Source: F23-B02 sp963620985 (GTDB lineage: Bacteria; Bacillota; Clostridia; Oscillospirales; Oscillospiraceae). Taken from it: a stretch of DNA of 64,000 nt. The notes under the pieces were generated by a model, which had not been told where the DNA came from, searched no databases, and saw only the letters and a program-made list of their open reading frames with translations. Shown here piece by piece: positions 22,489 to 31,782 of this stretch (positions are counted from its first letter, which is position 1; the number at the start of each line of letters is the position of its first letter). Location of the stretch: the NCBI GenBank assembly GCA_963620985.1, contig CAVFCI010000004.1, forward strand, positions 1 to 64,000, given 5' to 3'. A program made the position numbers and the translations under genes.

Positions 22489-23595
22489 ATGAACGAACTT
22501 GAAACTTCCAGAAACGAGATAAGCCGGATCGACAGAGAGATGGCAAAGCTTTTCGAGCAGCGTATGCACGCCTGCGCCGAGGTCGCCGCGTATAAAAGGC
22601 GGCACGGCCTGTCTGTCAAGGATCCCGCGCGCGAGAAGGAGCTCATAGACCGCAACCGTACGCTCATAGAAAGCGCCGATATCGAGGCATACTATGTGCA
22701 GCTTCTCAAAAAGACCATAGAGCTCTCCTGCGAGTATCAGTCCAAGCTCTTGAACGGTATGCGCGTGACCTACTGCGGGGTCGAGGGAGCGTTCGCATAT
22801 ATGGCGGCAAAGCGTATGTTTCCGGAGGCCGAGCTCGTGCCGTATTCCAGCTTCGGCGATGCCTATGCCGCTGTTGAGCGCGGCGAATACGACTGCGTGG
22901 TGCTGCCGCTTGAAAACAGCGCCGCAGGTGAGGTCGGAACGGTCATGGATCTCATCTTCTCGGGCGAGCTGTTCGTAAATCAGGTCATTGATCTTCCGAT
23001 AGTACACAATCTGCTCGGCACGCAGGACGCGGTGCTCGACGGCGTGAAGACCGTCATAAGCCATCCGCAGGCGCTCGACCAGTGCGGAGAGTATATCCGC
23101 GCACACGGCTTCAAGACGGAGGCCTTTTCAAACACCGCGCTTGCCGCGCAGTACGTCAAGGAGAAAAACGACGCATCCGTCGCGGCGATAGCCTCGGATG
23201 AGACAAGCTCCCTGTTCGGGCTTGAGATCATCGACAAGGCGATAAACGACAGCCGGACGAACACCACGCGCTTTGCGGCTCTCTCCCGTGCGCAGAACCG
23301 CCCCGCGAGCATGTCAAACCGCGCCGAGGAAAACTTCATCCTTGTGTTCACGGTCAAGAACGAGGCCGGCTCTCTGGCGCAGACGCTGAACATAATCGGT
23401 GCGCACGGCTTCAATATGCGCAACCTCCGCTCGCGCCCGATGAAGGATCTGCAATGGAACTACTTTTTCTACATCGAGGCCGAGGGCAACATAAACAACG
23501 AAAACGGACAGGATATGCTCCGCGAGCTGTCGGCGGTATGCGCAAAGCTCAAGCTCGTCGGAACGTACTACTCAAATCTTAAAATCGGAGAGTGA
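22489..23595 (+). CDS. pheA: Bifunctional chorismate mutase / prephenate dehydratase
   Basis: A 368-residue P-protein making phenylpyruvate from chorismate. It has an AroQ-type chorismate mutase domain (about 1-85, ISRIDREMAKLFEQRM), a prephenate dehydratase domain (about 95-275, with YCGVEGAFAYMAA and the catalytic NTTRFAAL), and a C-terminal ACT domain (about 285-365) for phenylalanine feedback. ATG 22489 has GAGG seven bases upstream; the longer open frame begins inside the second terminator. First structural gene of the aromatic operon. Confidence 0.94.
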   Translation: MNELETSRNEISRIDREMAKLFEQRMHACAEVAAYKRRHGLSVKDPAREKELIDRNRTLIESADIEAYYVQLLKKTIELSCEYQSKLLNGMRVTYCGVEGAFAYMAAKRMFPEAELVPYSSFGDAYAAVERGEYDCVVLPLENSAAGEVGTVMDLIFSGELFVNQVIDLPIVHNLLGTQDAVLDGVKTVISHPQALDQCGEYIRAHGFKTEAFSNTALAAQYVKEKNDASVAAIASDETSSLFGLEIIDKAINDSRTNTTRFAALSRAQNRPASMSNRAEENFILVFTVKNEAGSLAQTLNIIGAHGFNMRNLRSRPMKDLQWNYFFYIEAEGNINNENGQDMLRELSAVCAKLKLVGTYYSNLKIGE

Positions 23596-23602
23596 ATTTG
23601 AC

Positions 23603-24610
23603 ATGATCGTCCCCGTAAAGACCGACACATGGGATTATGATATAGTGCTTGAGCCCGGCGCGCTCAAAAGGGCGGGTGAGCTTTTGGACCTGAAGCGCCG
23701 CGTGCTCATCGTAACGGACAGCGGAGTTCCCGCGCAGTACGCCGAAACGCTTGCCGCGCAGTGCGGCAGCGCGGTGACAGTGACAGCTCCGCAGGGCGAG
23801 AAAAGCAAATGCTTTGACGAGCTTCAGAGCATTTTAAGGGCAATGCTCGACAGCTCCTTTACACGGGGCGACTGCGTCGTCGCCGTCGGCGGCGGGGTCG
23901 TTGGCGATCTGAGCGGCTTTGCGGCCTCCTGCTATATGCGCGGCGTGGATTTTTACAACATCCCGACTACGCTCCTGTCGCAGGTCGATTCGTCCATAGG
24001 CGGCAAAACGGCCATCGACTTCGGCGGCGTAAAGAACATCGTCGGCGCGTTTTATCAGCCGAAAAAGGTCATCATAGACCCGGAGGTCTTATCGACGCTC
24101 TCGCGCCGCCAGCTCATGGCGGGGCTGTGCGAGGCGATAAAAATGGCGGCGACGAGCGATGCGGAGCTTTTCTCTCTCATCGAGCGCAGCACAGACCTCA
24201 CGGCTGACCTGCCGGAGATAATTTACCGTGCGCTCATGATAAAAAAGCAGGTCGTCGAGCTCGACCCGCGTGAAACGGGGCTGCGAAAGGTCCTCAACTT
24301 CGGCCACACCATAGGCCACGCGGTCGAAAGCTTTAACGAGGGCAGACTCCTGCACGGCGAGTGCGTCGCGCTCGGTATGCTGCCGATGAGCGCTGCCGCG
24401 CCCCGTGCAAGGCTGAAGGCATTGCTTGAAAAACACGCCGTGCCGACGGAGATCGAGCATTCAGCCGAGGAGCTGCTGCCGTATCTTATGCACGATAAGA
24501 AAATGGCTGCCGACGGCATCTCCGCCGTCGTCGTTGATGAGATAGGCTCGTTCAGGCTCTGCCGCATGAGCGCGCAGGAGATACTTTCGCGTCTGGAGGG
24601 AGCGCAATGA
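23603..24610 (+). CDS. aroB: 3-dehydroquinate synthase
   Basis: A 335-residue enzyme for step two of the shikimate pathway (DAHP to 3-dehydroquinate). NAD-binding GGGVVGDLSGFAASCYMRG (about 94-112), the PTTLLSQVDSSIGGKT metal/substrate region, and the zinc histidines in FGHTIGHAVE (about 233) and HGE are visible. It starts eight bases after pheA. Confidence 0.95.
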   Translation: MIVPVKTDTWDYDIVLEPGALKRAGELLDLKRRVLIVTDSGVPAQYAETLAAQCGSAVTVTAPQGEKSKCFDELQSILRAMLDSSFTRGDCVVAVGGGVVGDLSGFAASCYMRGVDFYNIPTTLLSQVDSSIGGKTAIDFGGVKNIVGAFYQPKKVIIDPEVLSTLSRRQLMAGLCEAIKMAATSDAELFSLIERSTDLTADLPEIIYRALMIKKQVVELDPRETGLRKVLNFGHTIGHAVESFNEGRLLHGECVALGMLPMSAAAPRARLKALLEKHAVPTEIEHSAEELLPYLMHDKKMAADGISAVVVDEIGSFRLCRMSAQEILSRLEGAQ

Positions 24611-25707
24611 AAAACAGCTTCGGTCAGAGCGTATGCCTGACGATATTCGGCGAAAGCCACGGCGAGGCCGTCGGCTGCGTCATAGACGGCCTTGCGCCGG
24701 GGCTTGCGGTCGATGAGAGCTTCATCGCCCGAAGGCTCGAGCTGCGCCGCCCGTCCTCGGCGCTGGATACGCCCCGCAGGGAAAGGGACGAGTTCAGGAT
24801 AATAAGCGGCGTTTTTAACGGCAGGACGACCGGCACTCCGCTGTGCATAGTCATCCCCAACGAGAACACCCGCAGCGGCGATTACAGCTACGGCCTGTCG
24901 CGCCCCTCGCATGCCGATTACGCGGCCTACCGCAAGTATCACGGCTTTGAGGACTACCGCGGCGGCGGGCATTTTTCCGGCAGGATCACCGCGGCGCTCG
25001 TGGCTGCGGGCGGCGTGCTGATACCTGCGCTCGAGAACGCCGGCATAAGCCTTGCGACGCATATATACAGGTGCGCCGGTGTTTCGGACCGCGCCGTGGG
25101 CAATATAAAAAGCGATATACAGGCGCTTTCGGGAAAAAGCTTCCCCGTGCTTGACGATGAGCGCGGCGAGGAGATGGCGCGGCGCATACTCGACGCAAGA
25201 GAAGCCTCCGACAGCGTCGGCGGCGTGACCGAAACGCTCATCTGCGGCACTCCGGCGGGGCTCGGCGAGCCGTGGTTTGACAGCGTCGAGAGCATGATAG
25301 CTCACGCGGTGTTTTCCCTCGGCGGGATCAAGGGCATCGAGTTCGGCGCGGGCTTTGCCGCGGCGGAGCTGCGCGGGAGCGAATGCAACGATCCGCTCAG
25401 GCTGGAAAACGGCAGGGTCGTCACGAAAACGAACAACTCCGGCGGCATAAACGGCGGCATAACAAACGGGATGCCGATAGTTTTCCGCTGCGCCGTGAAG
25501 CCCACGCCCTCGATAGCAAGGGAGCAGGACACGGTCGATTTCATAAAAAACGAAAATACAAGGCTCTGCATAAGCGGGCGGCACGATCCGGCGATAATCC
25601 GCAGGATATGCCCTGTGCTCGACAGCGCTGCGGCGCTGTGCCTTGCCGATATGCTGAGCATGCGATACGGCACGGACGTGCTGACGAAGGGAGTGCCCAC
25701 AGAATGA
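24607..25707 (+). CDS. aroC: Chorismate synthase
   Basis: A 366-residue FMN-dependent enzyme, the last common step, EPSP to chorismate. The signature GESHGEAVGCVIDGLAPGL occurs at residues 12-30, followed by RRPSSALDTPRRERDE and RPSHADYAAYRKY, with GRHDPAIIRR near the C-terminus (about 325). ATGA overlaps on both sides join it to aroB and the aroE-aroK fusion. Confidence 0.95.
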   Translation: MKNSFGQSVCLTIFGESHGEAVGCVIDGLAPGLAVDESFIARRLELRRPSSALDTPRRERDEFRIISGVFNGRTTGTPLCIVIPNENTRSGDYSYGLSRPSHADYAAYRKYHGFEDYRGGGHFSGRITAALVAAGGVLIPALENAGISLATHIYRCAGVSDRAVGNIKSDIQALSGKSFPVLDDERGEEMARRILDAREASDSVGGVTETLICGTPAGLGEPWFDSVESMIAHAVFSLGGIKGIEFGAGFAAAELRGSECNDPLRLENGRVVTKTNNSGGINGGITNGMPIVFRCAVKPTPSIAREQDTVDFIKNENTRLCISGRHDPAIIRRICPVLDSAAALCLADMLSMRYGTDVLTKGVPTE

Positions 25708-26945
25708 AATACGGACTTATAGGCGAGCATCTGACGCACAGCTATTCCTGCGAGATACACGCGCTCCTCGCCGATTACGAATACGAGCTGCACGAGGTCG
25801 AGCCGTCAAAGCTCGGCGAGTTCATGACAAGGCGCGAATTTGAGGCCATAAACGTGACGATACCCTATAAGCAGGCGGTCATCCCCTATCTTGACGGGAT
25901 ATCCGAAACGGCAAAACGCATAGGCGCTGTGAACACCGTCGTAAACCGCGGCGGCAGGCTCTTCGGCGACAACACCGACTTTGCCGGAATGCTCGCGCTT
26001 GCAGAGCATGCGGGCGTTGACATGAAGGGCAAAAGGGTGCTCGTCCTCGGAACGGGCGGCGCGTCGAAGACCGCCCGCGCACTGGCGGAATACATGGAAG
26101 CCGAGAGCGTTTTCTGCGTCTCGCGCTCGGGCAGGGACGGCAGCATAAGCTATGAGCAGGCAGTGTCCGAGCACGGCGATGCGCAGGTCATCATAAACGC
26201 AACGCCGGTAGGAATGTTCCCGAAGACCGGCGGCTGCCCCATTGATATTTCGGCCTTTCCGAGGCTTGAGGGCGTGCTCGACGCGATATATAACCCTCTG
26301 CGCACCAATCTCGTGCTCGACGCGCAGTCACGCGGAATAGCTGCCGAGGGCGGGCTGTATATGCTTGCGGCTCAGGCGGTACACGCCTCGGCGGTGTTTC
26401 TGGATAAGCCTATTGACGAGAGCCTTGTGGAAAAGGCGTTCGAGAGCGTGAAAAACGACAAGCAGAATATTGTCCTCGTCGGTATGCCCACGAGCGGCAA
26501 GACCACCGTCGGAGGCATTCTCGCCGCGAAATGCGGCAGGGAGCTTGCCGATACGGACGAATATATAATAAAAAGGATCGGTATGCCGATATCCGACTTC
26601 TTCGCCAAATACGGCGAGGCGGAGTTCCGGCGCATCGAAAAGGAGACGATAGCCGCTCTTGCCGTGACCGGCGGCAGGATAATTGCAACAGGCGGCGGCG
26701 CGGTGCTCGATCCGGAGAACGTGCGTGCGCTCAGGCAAAACGGCGTTATCGTGTTCCTCGACAGAAGCCTCAGCAACCTCGTCGCAGCCGACGACAGGCC
26801 GCTGGCCTCGCGCAGGGACGCGCTTGAACGGCTGTATTCACAGCGCTATGAGATATACTGCGCTGCCGCCGAGCTGCACATCGACGCAAACGTCACGCCC
26901 GAGGAGGAGGCCGACACAATATTGAAGGAGTTGGGCGTCATATGA
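25704..26945 (+). CDS. aroE-aroK: Fused shikimate dehydrogenase / shikimate kinase
   Basis: A 413-residue fusion of two consecutive pathway enzymes. Shikimate dehydrogenase occupies about 1-250: substrate site HSYSCEIH, catalytic lysine in INVTIPYKQAV, aspartate in GDNTDFAG, NADP loop LGTGGASKTA. Shikimate kinase occupies about 254-413: Walker A VGMPTSGKTTV, DTDEYI, FRRIEKE, GGGAVL and RPLASRRD. No frameshift is needed; the linker is short. The start overlaps aroC, and the stop overlaps aroQ. Confidence 0.93.
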   Translation: MKYGLIGEHLTHSYSCEIHALLADYEYELHEVEPSKLGEFMTRREFEAINVTIPYKQAVIPYLDGISETAKRIGAVNTVVNRGGRLFGDNTDFAGMLALAEHAGVDMKGKRVLVLGTGGASKTARALAEYMEAESVFCVSRSGRDGSISYEQAVSEHGDAQVIINATPVGMFPKTGGCPIDISAFPRLEGVLDAIYNPLRTNLVLDAQSRGIAAEGGLYMLAAQAVHASAVFLDKPIDESLVEKAFESVKNDKQNIVLVGMPTSGKTTVGGILAAKCGRELADTDEYIIKRIGMPISDFFAKYGEAEFRRIEKETIAALAVTGGRIIATGGGAVLDPENVRALRQNGVIVFLDRSLSNLVAADDRPLASRRDALERLYSQRYEIYCAAAELHIDANVTPEEEADTILKELGVI

Positions 26946-27385
26946 AAATACTCGTACTCAACGGACCGAACATCAACATCCTCGGCATCAGAGAGCCGGA
27001 GATATACGGCAGAAGAAGCTACAGGGAGCTGCTTGAAATGATAAGCGCCCACGCAGCGGAAAAGGGTGTGGAGGTCGAATTTTACCAGTCAAACCATGAG
27101 GGAGATCTCGTGGACGCGATACAGAAGGCATTTTTCGACGGAACGGACGGCATCGTCTTTAACCCCGCGGCCTATACGCACACCTCGGTGGCCATAGCGG
27201 ACGCGGTAAAGGGTGTCGGGCTGCCGGTGGTCGAGGTTCACATCTCGGAGGTGTCTGAGCGCGAGGCCTTCCGGCAGATAAGCTATATCCGCGCCGCAGC
27301 CGTAAAAACGATCTGCGGCCACGGGCTTGAGGGCTATAACGAGGCGCTCGATTTTCTTGTTGAATACATCGGAGATAAAAAATGA
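26942..27385 (+). CDS. aroQ: Type II 3-dehydroquinate dehydratase
   Basis: A 147-residue enzyme of the dodecameric type II family. Visible are VLNGPNINILGIREPEIYG with the catalytic tyrosine and arginine region, FYQSNHEGDLVDAIQ, NPAAYTHTSVAIADA and the catalytic histidine segment VEVHISEVSERE. Both ends overlap neighbours by four bases. Confidence 0.95.
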   Translation: MKILVLNGPNINILGIREPEIYGRRSYRELLEMISAHAAEKGVEVEFYQSNHEGDLVDAIQKAFFDGTDGIVFNPAAYTHTSVAIADAVKGVGLPVVEVHISEVSEREAFRQISYIRAAAVKTICGHGLEGYNEALDFLVEYIGDKK

Positions 27386-28590
27386 AGCTTAAAATAAGCC
27401 CGTCGCGGCTTTGCGGCGAGATAAATGCGCCGCCGTCAAAAAGCTGCGCCCACCGTATGCTGATCTGCGCCGCTCTTGCAGAGGGCGTGAGCCGCATAAG
27501 CGGCATTTCCGGCAGCGAGGATATGCTCGCAACACTCGACTGCATACAGGCGCTCGGTGCGCAGTACGAAAGGTGCGGCGACGTTGTGACGATACAAGGC
27601 CGCTGCGGCAAAACGCCGGAGGGCGCGGTGTTCCGCTGCCGCGAGAGCGGAAGCACGCTGCGCTTTATGATACCGCCCTCACTGACCGGCGCAAGGCTGC
27701 GCTTTGAGGGCACGCCGAGGCTTCTGGAGCGCGGCATCGGCATATACGAGCAGCTCCTCGGCGAAAAGGGCATCGAGATAAAAAAGGACGGGCACGGCAT
27801 AGAGCTGTGCGGTGAGCTCGGAGCGGGGGACTATGTCCTGCGCGGCGACGTGAGCAGTCAGTTCGTGTCGGGGCTGCTGCTTGCGCTGCCGGAAAAGTCC
27901 GGCGACAGCACGGTAAGGGTTCTGCCGCCGGTCGAGAGCAGGGCGTATATAGATATAACGCTCAGTGCTCTGCGCTCGTTCGGCGTTGAGGTGACAGAGC
28001 CGGAGGAAAACCTCTTTGCGATACGCGGCGGACAGCGGTACAAGCCCCAAGACATAGCCGTCGAGGGCGATTGGTCAAACGCGGCGGCGCTCGCGGCATT
28101 CAATCACATCGGCGGCAGTGTCAGGGTGACGGGGCTGCGGCAGGACAGCGTTCAGGGCGACAGGGTCTGCCTTGAATATTTTGAAAGGCTCGGGGAGCCG
28201 GATGCGGTGCTCGATATCTCAAATTGCCCCGATCTCGGCCCGGTGCTGTTTGCGCTCGCGGCGGCAAAGGGTCAGGGCGCGGCCTTTACGGGAACGCGCA
28301 GGCTGCGCATAAAGGAAAGCGACAGGGCTGCGGCCATGGCGCAGGAAATGAGCGCCTTCGGTGTGAAAGCGCTGCTTTCCGACAACGGCGTTATCATAAG
28401 ACCGGCGCAGCTCAAAGCACCCTCGCGCACTCTCTCAGCGCACAACGATCACCGCATCGTCATGGCGCTCACGCTCCTGTGCAGCATCACCGGCGGCACG
28501 ATAGACGGCGTGCAGGCCGTGCGCAAGAGCTATCCCGATTACTTTGACGAGCTCGGCTCGCTCGGCCTGGAGGCGGAATATGAAGCTTGA
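27382..28590 (+). CDS. aroA: EPSP synthase
   Basis: A 402-residue 3-phosphoshikimate 1-carboxyvinyltransferase. It has PPSKSCAHRMLICAALAEG at about 12-30, the RESGSTLRFMIP block at about 87, SSQFVSGLLLALP, a catalytic D in the EGDWSNAA stretch, and the C-terminal KESDRAAAMAQEM and NDHRIVMAL. Slightly shorter than the E. coli enzyme. It overlaps aroQ by four and tyrA by eleven bases. Confidence 0.95.
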   Translation: MKLKISPSRLCGEINAPPSKSCAHRMLICAALAEGVSRISGISGSEDMLATLDCIQALGAQYERCGDVVTIQGRCGKTPEGAVFRCRESGSTLRFMIPPSLTGARLRFEGTPRLLERGIGIYEQLLGEKGIEIKKDGHGIELCGELGAGDYVLRGDVSSQFVSGLLLALPEKSGDSTVRVLPPVESRAYIDITLSALRSFGVEVTEPEENLFAIRGGQRYKPQDIAVEGDWSNAAALAAFNHIGGSVRVTGLRQDSVQGDRVCLEYFERLGEPDAVLDISNCPDLGPVLFALAAAKGQGAAFTGTRRLRIKESDRAAAMAQEMSAFGVKALLSDNGVIIRPAQLKAPSRTLSAHNDHRIVMALTLLCSITGGTIDGVQAVRKSYPDYFDELGSLGLEAEYEA

Positions 28591-29452
28591 TAAAAATACT
28601 AAAATACTTATACTCGGCCTCGGCCTCATGGGAGGCAGCTACGCCGAGAGCCTGACGGCGCACGGTTTCGAGGTCGGCGCAGTCGCAAGGCGGCAGGAGA
28701 CGATAGATTACGCTCTGCGCGAGGGGATAATAAAAAGCGGCAGAGCGGAGACAGACCCGGAGTATATAGCGCAGTTTGACCTGCTCATTTTTGCGATGTA
28801 CCCGCACGCCTTCGTCGAGTGGATAGAAAGCAATCAGCAGTATATAAAGCCCCATGCGCTCATCACCGACGTGACGGGCGTGAAGTGCAGCATCATCTAT
28901 AAAATTCAGGACATGCTGCGTCCCGACCTTGAATATATCGGCGCACACCCCATGGCCGGACGCGAGTGCAGCGGCGTTGAAAATGCGCGTATGGAGATAT
29001 TCGAGGGCGCAAACTACATCGTAACGCCAACGGACAAAAATACGCCCGAGGCGATCGAGGCCTGCCGCGAGCTCGGCAGGATAATGGGCTTTCGCATGAT
29101 AGCCGAACTGACACCGGAAAAACACGACGAGATGATAGGCTTCCTGTCGCAGCTTGCCCACTGCATCGCGGTGTCGCTGATGGTCTGCAAGGATTCGCAG
29201 CATCTGGTCGATTACACGGGCGACTCGTTCCGCGACCTCACGCGCATTGCGAAGATAAACGACGAGATGTGGAGCGAGCTGTTCCTTTTGAACCGCGAGG
29301 AGCTTGTGCGGCAGATGGATCTTTTCTCCGAAAAGTTCGAGCTCATGCGAAACAGCATAGCCTCCGGCGACAGGGAGACCATCCGCGAGATGATGCGTCT
29401 TTCCACCGAGCGCAGAAAATACTTTGACGTAAAAAAAGAGGATAATATATAA
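28580..29452 (+). CDS. tyrA: Prephenate dehydrogenase
   Basis: A 290-residue NAD(P)-dependent prephenate dehydrogenase leading to tyrosine. The N-terminal Rossmann motif is LGLGLMGGSYAE, and the catalytic histidine lies in GAHPMAGREC (about 122). The C-terminal half is all helical. There is no ACT domain, so feedback control at this step is not apparent. ATG 28580, with GGAGG upstream, lies inside the end of aroA. Confidence 0.9.
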   Translation: MKLDKNTKILILGLGLMGGSYAESLTAHGFEVGAVARRQETIDYALREGIIKSGRAETDPEYIAQFDLLIFAMYPHAFVEWIESNQQYIKPHALITDVTGVKCSIIYKIQDMLRPDLEYIGAHPMAGRECSGVENARMEIFEGANYIVTPTDKNTPEAIEACRELGRIMGFRMIAELTPEKHDEMIGFLSQLAHCIAVSLMVCKDSQHLVDYTGDSFRDLTRIAKINDEMWSELFLLNREELVRQMDLFSEKFELMRNSIASGDRETIREMMRLSTERRKYFDVKKEDNI

Positions 29453-30480
29453 TGAATATGGAGTTTAAGAGAAAAATGCCCACGCCGCAGGCGGTCAAGG
29501 AGATGTACCCCATAAGTCCCGAGGCTGCCGGAAGAAAAAAAGCAACGGATGAGGCGCTCAGAAAAATATTCACCGGCGAGGACGACCGGCTGGTGCTCAT
29601 CATCGGCCCGTGCTCGGCTGACAGGAAGGACGCGGTGCTCGACTACATCTCGCGCCTGCGCAGCGTTCAGGAGAAGGTGGAGGAGAAGATACTCATCGTG
29701 CCGCGTGTCTACACCAACAAGCCCCGCACGACCGGCGACGGCTACAAGGGCATGCTCCATCAGCCCGATCCCAACAGCCGCCCCGATATGCTGCGCGGAC
29801 TTATCGCCATACGCAAGATGCACATGAAGGTGCTCACCGAAACCGGCTTTTCCTGCGCAGACGAGATGCTGTATCCCGAGAATCACCACTACCTGTCGGA
29901 TATGCTCAGCTATGTTGCCGTCGGCGCAAGATCGGTCGAGAACCAGCTGCACAGGCTCACGGCCAGCGGCCTTGACCTGCCGGTCGGCATGAAAAACCCG
30001 ACGAGCGGCGACCTCTCGGTCATGATGAACTCCATCACCGCCGCCCAGCACCCGCACACCTTCGTCTATTCAAGCTGGGAGGTCAACAGCAAGGGCAATC
30101 CCCTCGCACACGCGATACTGCGCGGCTCGTCGAACAAGCACGGCCGGACGATACCGAACTACCACTACGAGGATATAAAGCTCCTGTGCGAGCTCTACGC
30201 AAAAAGCGGGCTCCGGAATCCGGGCGTTGTCATAGACACAAACCACTCCAACTCCGGCAAGCAGTGGGACGAGCAGCCGCGCATCGCAAAGGAGATACTC
30301 CACAGCACGCGCCACTCGGACGATATAAGACGGCTGGTCAAGGGCCTGATGATCGAGTCCTATATCGAGGACGGCAGCCAGAAGCCCGACGGCGGCGTTT
30401 ACGGCAAGAGCATAACCGATGCCTGCCTCGGCTGGGACAAGACGGAAAAGCTTATATACGAGCTGGCAGAGCTCAGATGA
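29452..30480 (+). CDS. aroF: 3-deoxy-7-phosphoheptulonate (DAHP) synthase, class I
   Basis: A 342-residue AroG/AroF/AroH-type DAHP synthase, the entry enzyme of the pathway, condensing PEP and erythrose 4-phosphate. It shows IIGPCSADRKDAV (about 48), VPRVYTNKPRTTGDGYKG, GARSVENQLHR and MKNPTSGDL. The metal-ligand region DTNHSNSGKQW is near residue 262. It retains the N-terminal extension used for amino-acid feedback in AroG. It comes late in the operon although it catalyses step one. Confidence 0.93.
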   Translation: MNMEFKRKMPTPQAVKEMYPISPEAAGRKKATDEALRKIFTGEDDRLVLIIGPCSADRKDAVLDYISRLRSVQEKVEEKILIVPRVYTNKPRTTGDGYKGMLHQPDPNSRPDMLRGLIAIRKMHMKVLTETGFSCADEMLYPENHHYLSDMLSYVAVGARSVENQLHRLTASGLDLPVGMKNPTSGDLSVMMNSITAAQHPHTFVYSSWEVNSKGNPLAHAILRGSSNKHGRTIPNYHYEDIKLLCELYAKSGLRNPGVVIDTNHSNSGKQWDEQPRIAKEILHSTRHSDDIRRLVKGLMIESYIEDGSQKPDGGVYGKSITDACLGWDKTEKLIYELAELR

Positions 30481-30533
30481 AAAACCCTGCCGTTAAGATA
30501 TAACAAACAAAATCAGAACAGGAGGAAAAGACC

Positions 30534-31727
30534 ATGATAGAAGAAAAAATGCTTGCCCTCGGCAAAAGCGAAAACGAGATACGCGCTATCGCGGCCTATG
30601 CCGTTGCCAGGCGCGGCGAGATAGGCAGCGAAAATGTTTTTGACTTCAGCATCGGAAATCCCAACGTTCCCACACCGGAGAAGGTGAAGAATACCCTCAT
30701 CGAGCTCCTGCAAAGCAGGGACAGCCTGAGCCTGCACGGCTACACGCCCGCGCCCGGCGCAATGGCTGCGCGCAGCGCCGCTGCCGGACAGGAGAGCAGA
30801 AGAGCCGGATACGAGATACCGGCAGAGAGCATATATCTTACCTCGGGCGCGTCCTCGTCGCTGTCGATAAGTATGTCGGCGCTCGTCCGCAGGGGCGAGA
30901 AGGTCGTGCTGCTCGCACCGTTTTTCTCGGAATACAAGGTGTTTGCCGAGAATGCCGGAGCGGAGGTCATAATAGTGCCTCCGGCGGGCGACGATATGCA
31001 GCCGTTCATGGCCGCGTTTGAGGATGCCGTCAGTCAGGGCGGCGTAGCGGCAGTGGTCATCAATTCGCCCAACAACCCCTCGGGCGCAGTCCTGAGCGAG
31101 CAGACGCTCAGGGTGATGGCAAAGATACTGACCGCCGCGCAGGCCGAGCAGGGCAGGAGCATTTACCTTATCTCCGACGAACCGTACCGCGAGCTCGTTT
31201 ACGGCGGCGTGAGCGTGCCCTTTGTGCCGAATATCTACCATAACACGATCGTGTGCTATTCCTATTCCAAGAGCCTGTCGCTGCCGGGCGAGCGTCTGGG
31301 CTATATAATGGTGCCGCCCTGCGTTACCGACAGCGCCGACGTTTTTGCCGCCGTCTGCGGCGCGGGCAGAGCGCTCGGCTATATCTGCGCAACGAGCCTT
31401 TTGCAGTACATGCTCACCGAGTGCGCGGAGGTTCAGCCGGATATAAGCAGCTACGCAAGAAACCGCGACACGCTGTACGATGCGCTCTCGGCCATGGGCT
31501 TTGACTGCGTAAAGCCGGACGGCGCGTTTTATCTGTTCATAAAAGCGCCGAAGGGCGACAGTGCGTCGGGCTTCTGCGAAAAGGCAAAGCAGTTTGAGAT
31601 AATACTCGTCCCGTCGGACAGCTTCGGCGTCGGGGGATATGCCCGCCTTGCCTACTGCGTGCCCGAGGAAATGACCGAGGCCGCGCTTCCGGCCTTCAAA
31701 AAGCTCGCGCAGCTTTACGGCCTGTAA
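30534..31727 (+). CDS. PLP-dependent aminotransferase, class I
   Basis: A 397-residue fold-type I aminotransferase. The PLP lysine lies in SYSKSLSLPGERLGY (about 245), with the preceding SDEPYREL and NSPNNPSGAVL blocks. As last gene of the aromatic operon it most likely transaminates phenylpyruvate and 4-hydroxyphenylpyruvate; aspartate-type activity is possible. Its AGGAGG site lies in a 53-base gap after the DAHP synthase gene. Confidence 0.88.
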   Translation: MIEEKMLALGKSENEIRAIAAYAVARRGEIGSENVFDFSIGNPNVPTPEKVKNTLIELLQSRDSLSLHGYTPAPGAMAARSAAAGQESRRAGYEIPAESIYLTSGASSSLSISMSALVRRGEKVVLLAPFFSEYKVFAENAGAEVIIVPPAGDDMQPFMAAFEDAVSQGGVAAVVINSPNNPSGAVLSEQTLRVMAKILTAAQAEQGRSIYLISDEPYRELVYGGVSVPFVPNIYHNTIVCYSYSKSLSLPGERLGYIMVPPCVTDSADVFAAVCGAGRALGYICATSLLQYMLTECAEVQPDISSYARNRDTLYDALSAMGFDCVKPDGAFYLFIKAPKGDSASGFCEKAKQFEIILVPSDSFGVGGYARLAYCVPEEMTEAALPAFKKLAQLYGL

Positions 31728-31742
31728 AACAGTAAAGCAAAA

Positions 31743-31774
31743 GCTCCGCAGGAACTTCCTGCGGAGCAATTTTT
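31743..31774 (+). terminator. Terminator of the aromatic operon
   Basis: GCTCCGCAGG-aactt-CCTGCGGAGC, then aaTTTTT. Confidence 0.85.
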
Positions 31775-31782
31775 ACCTATAT

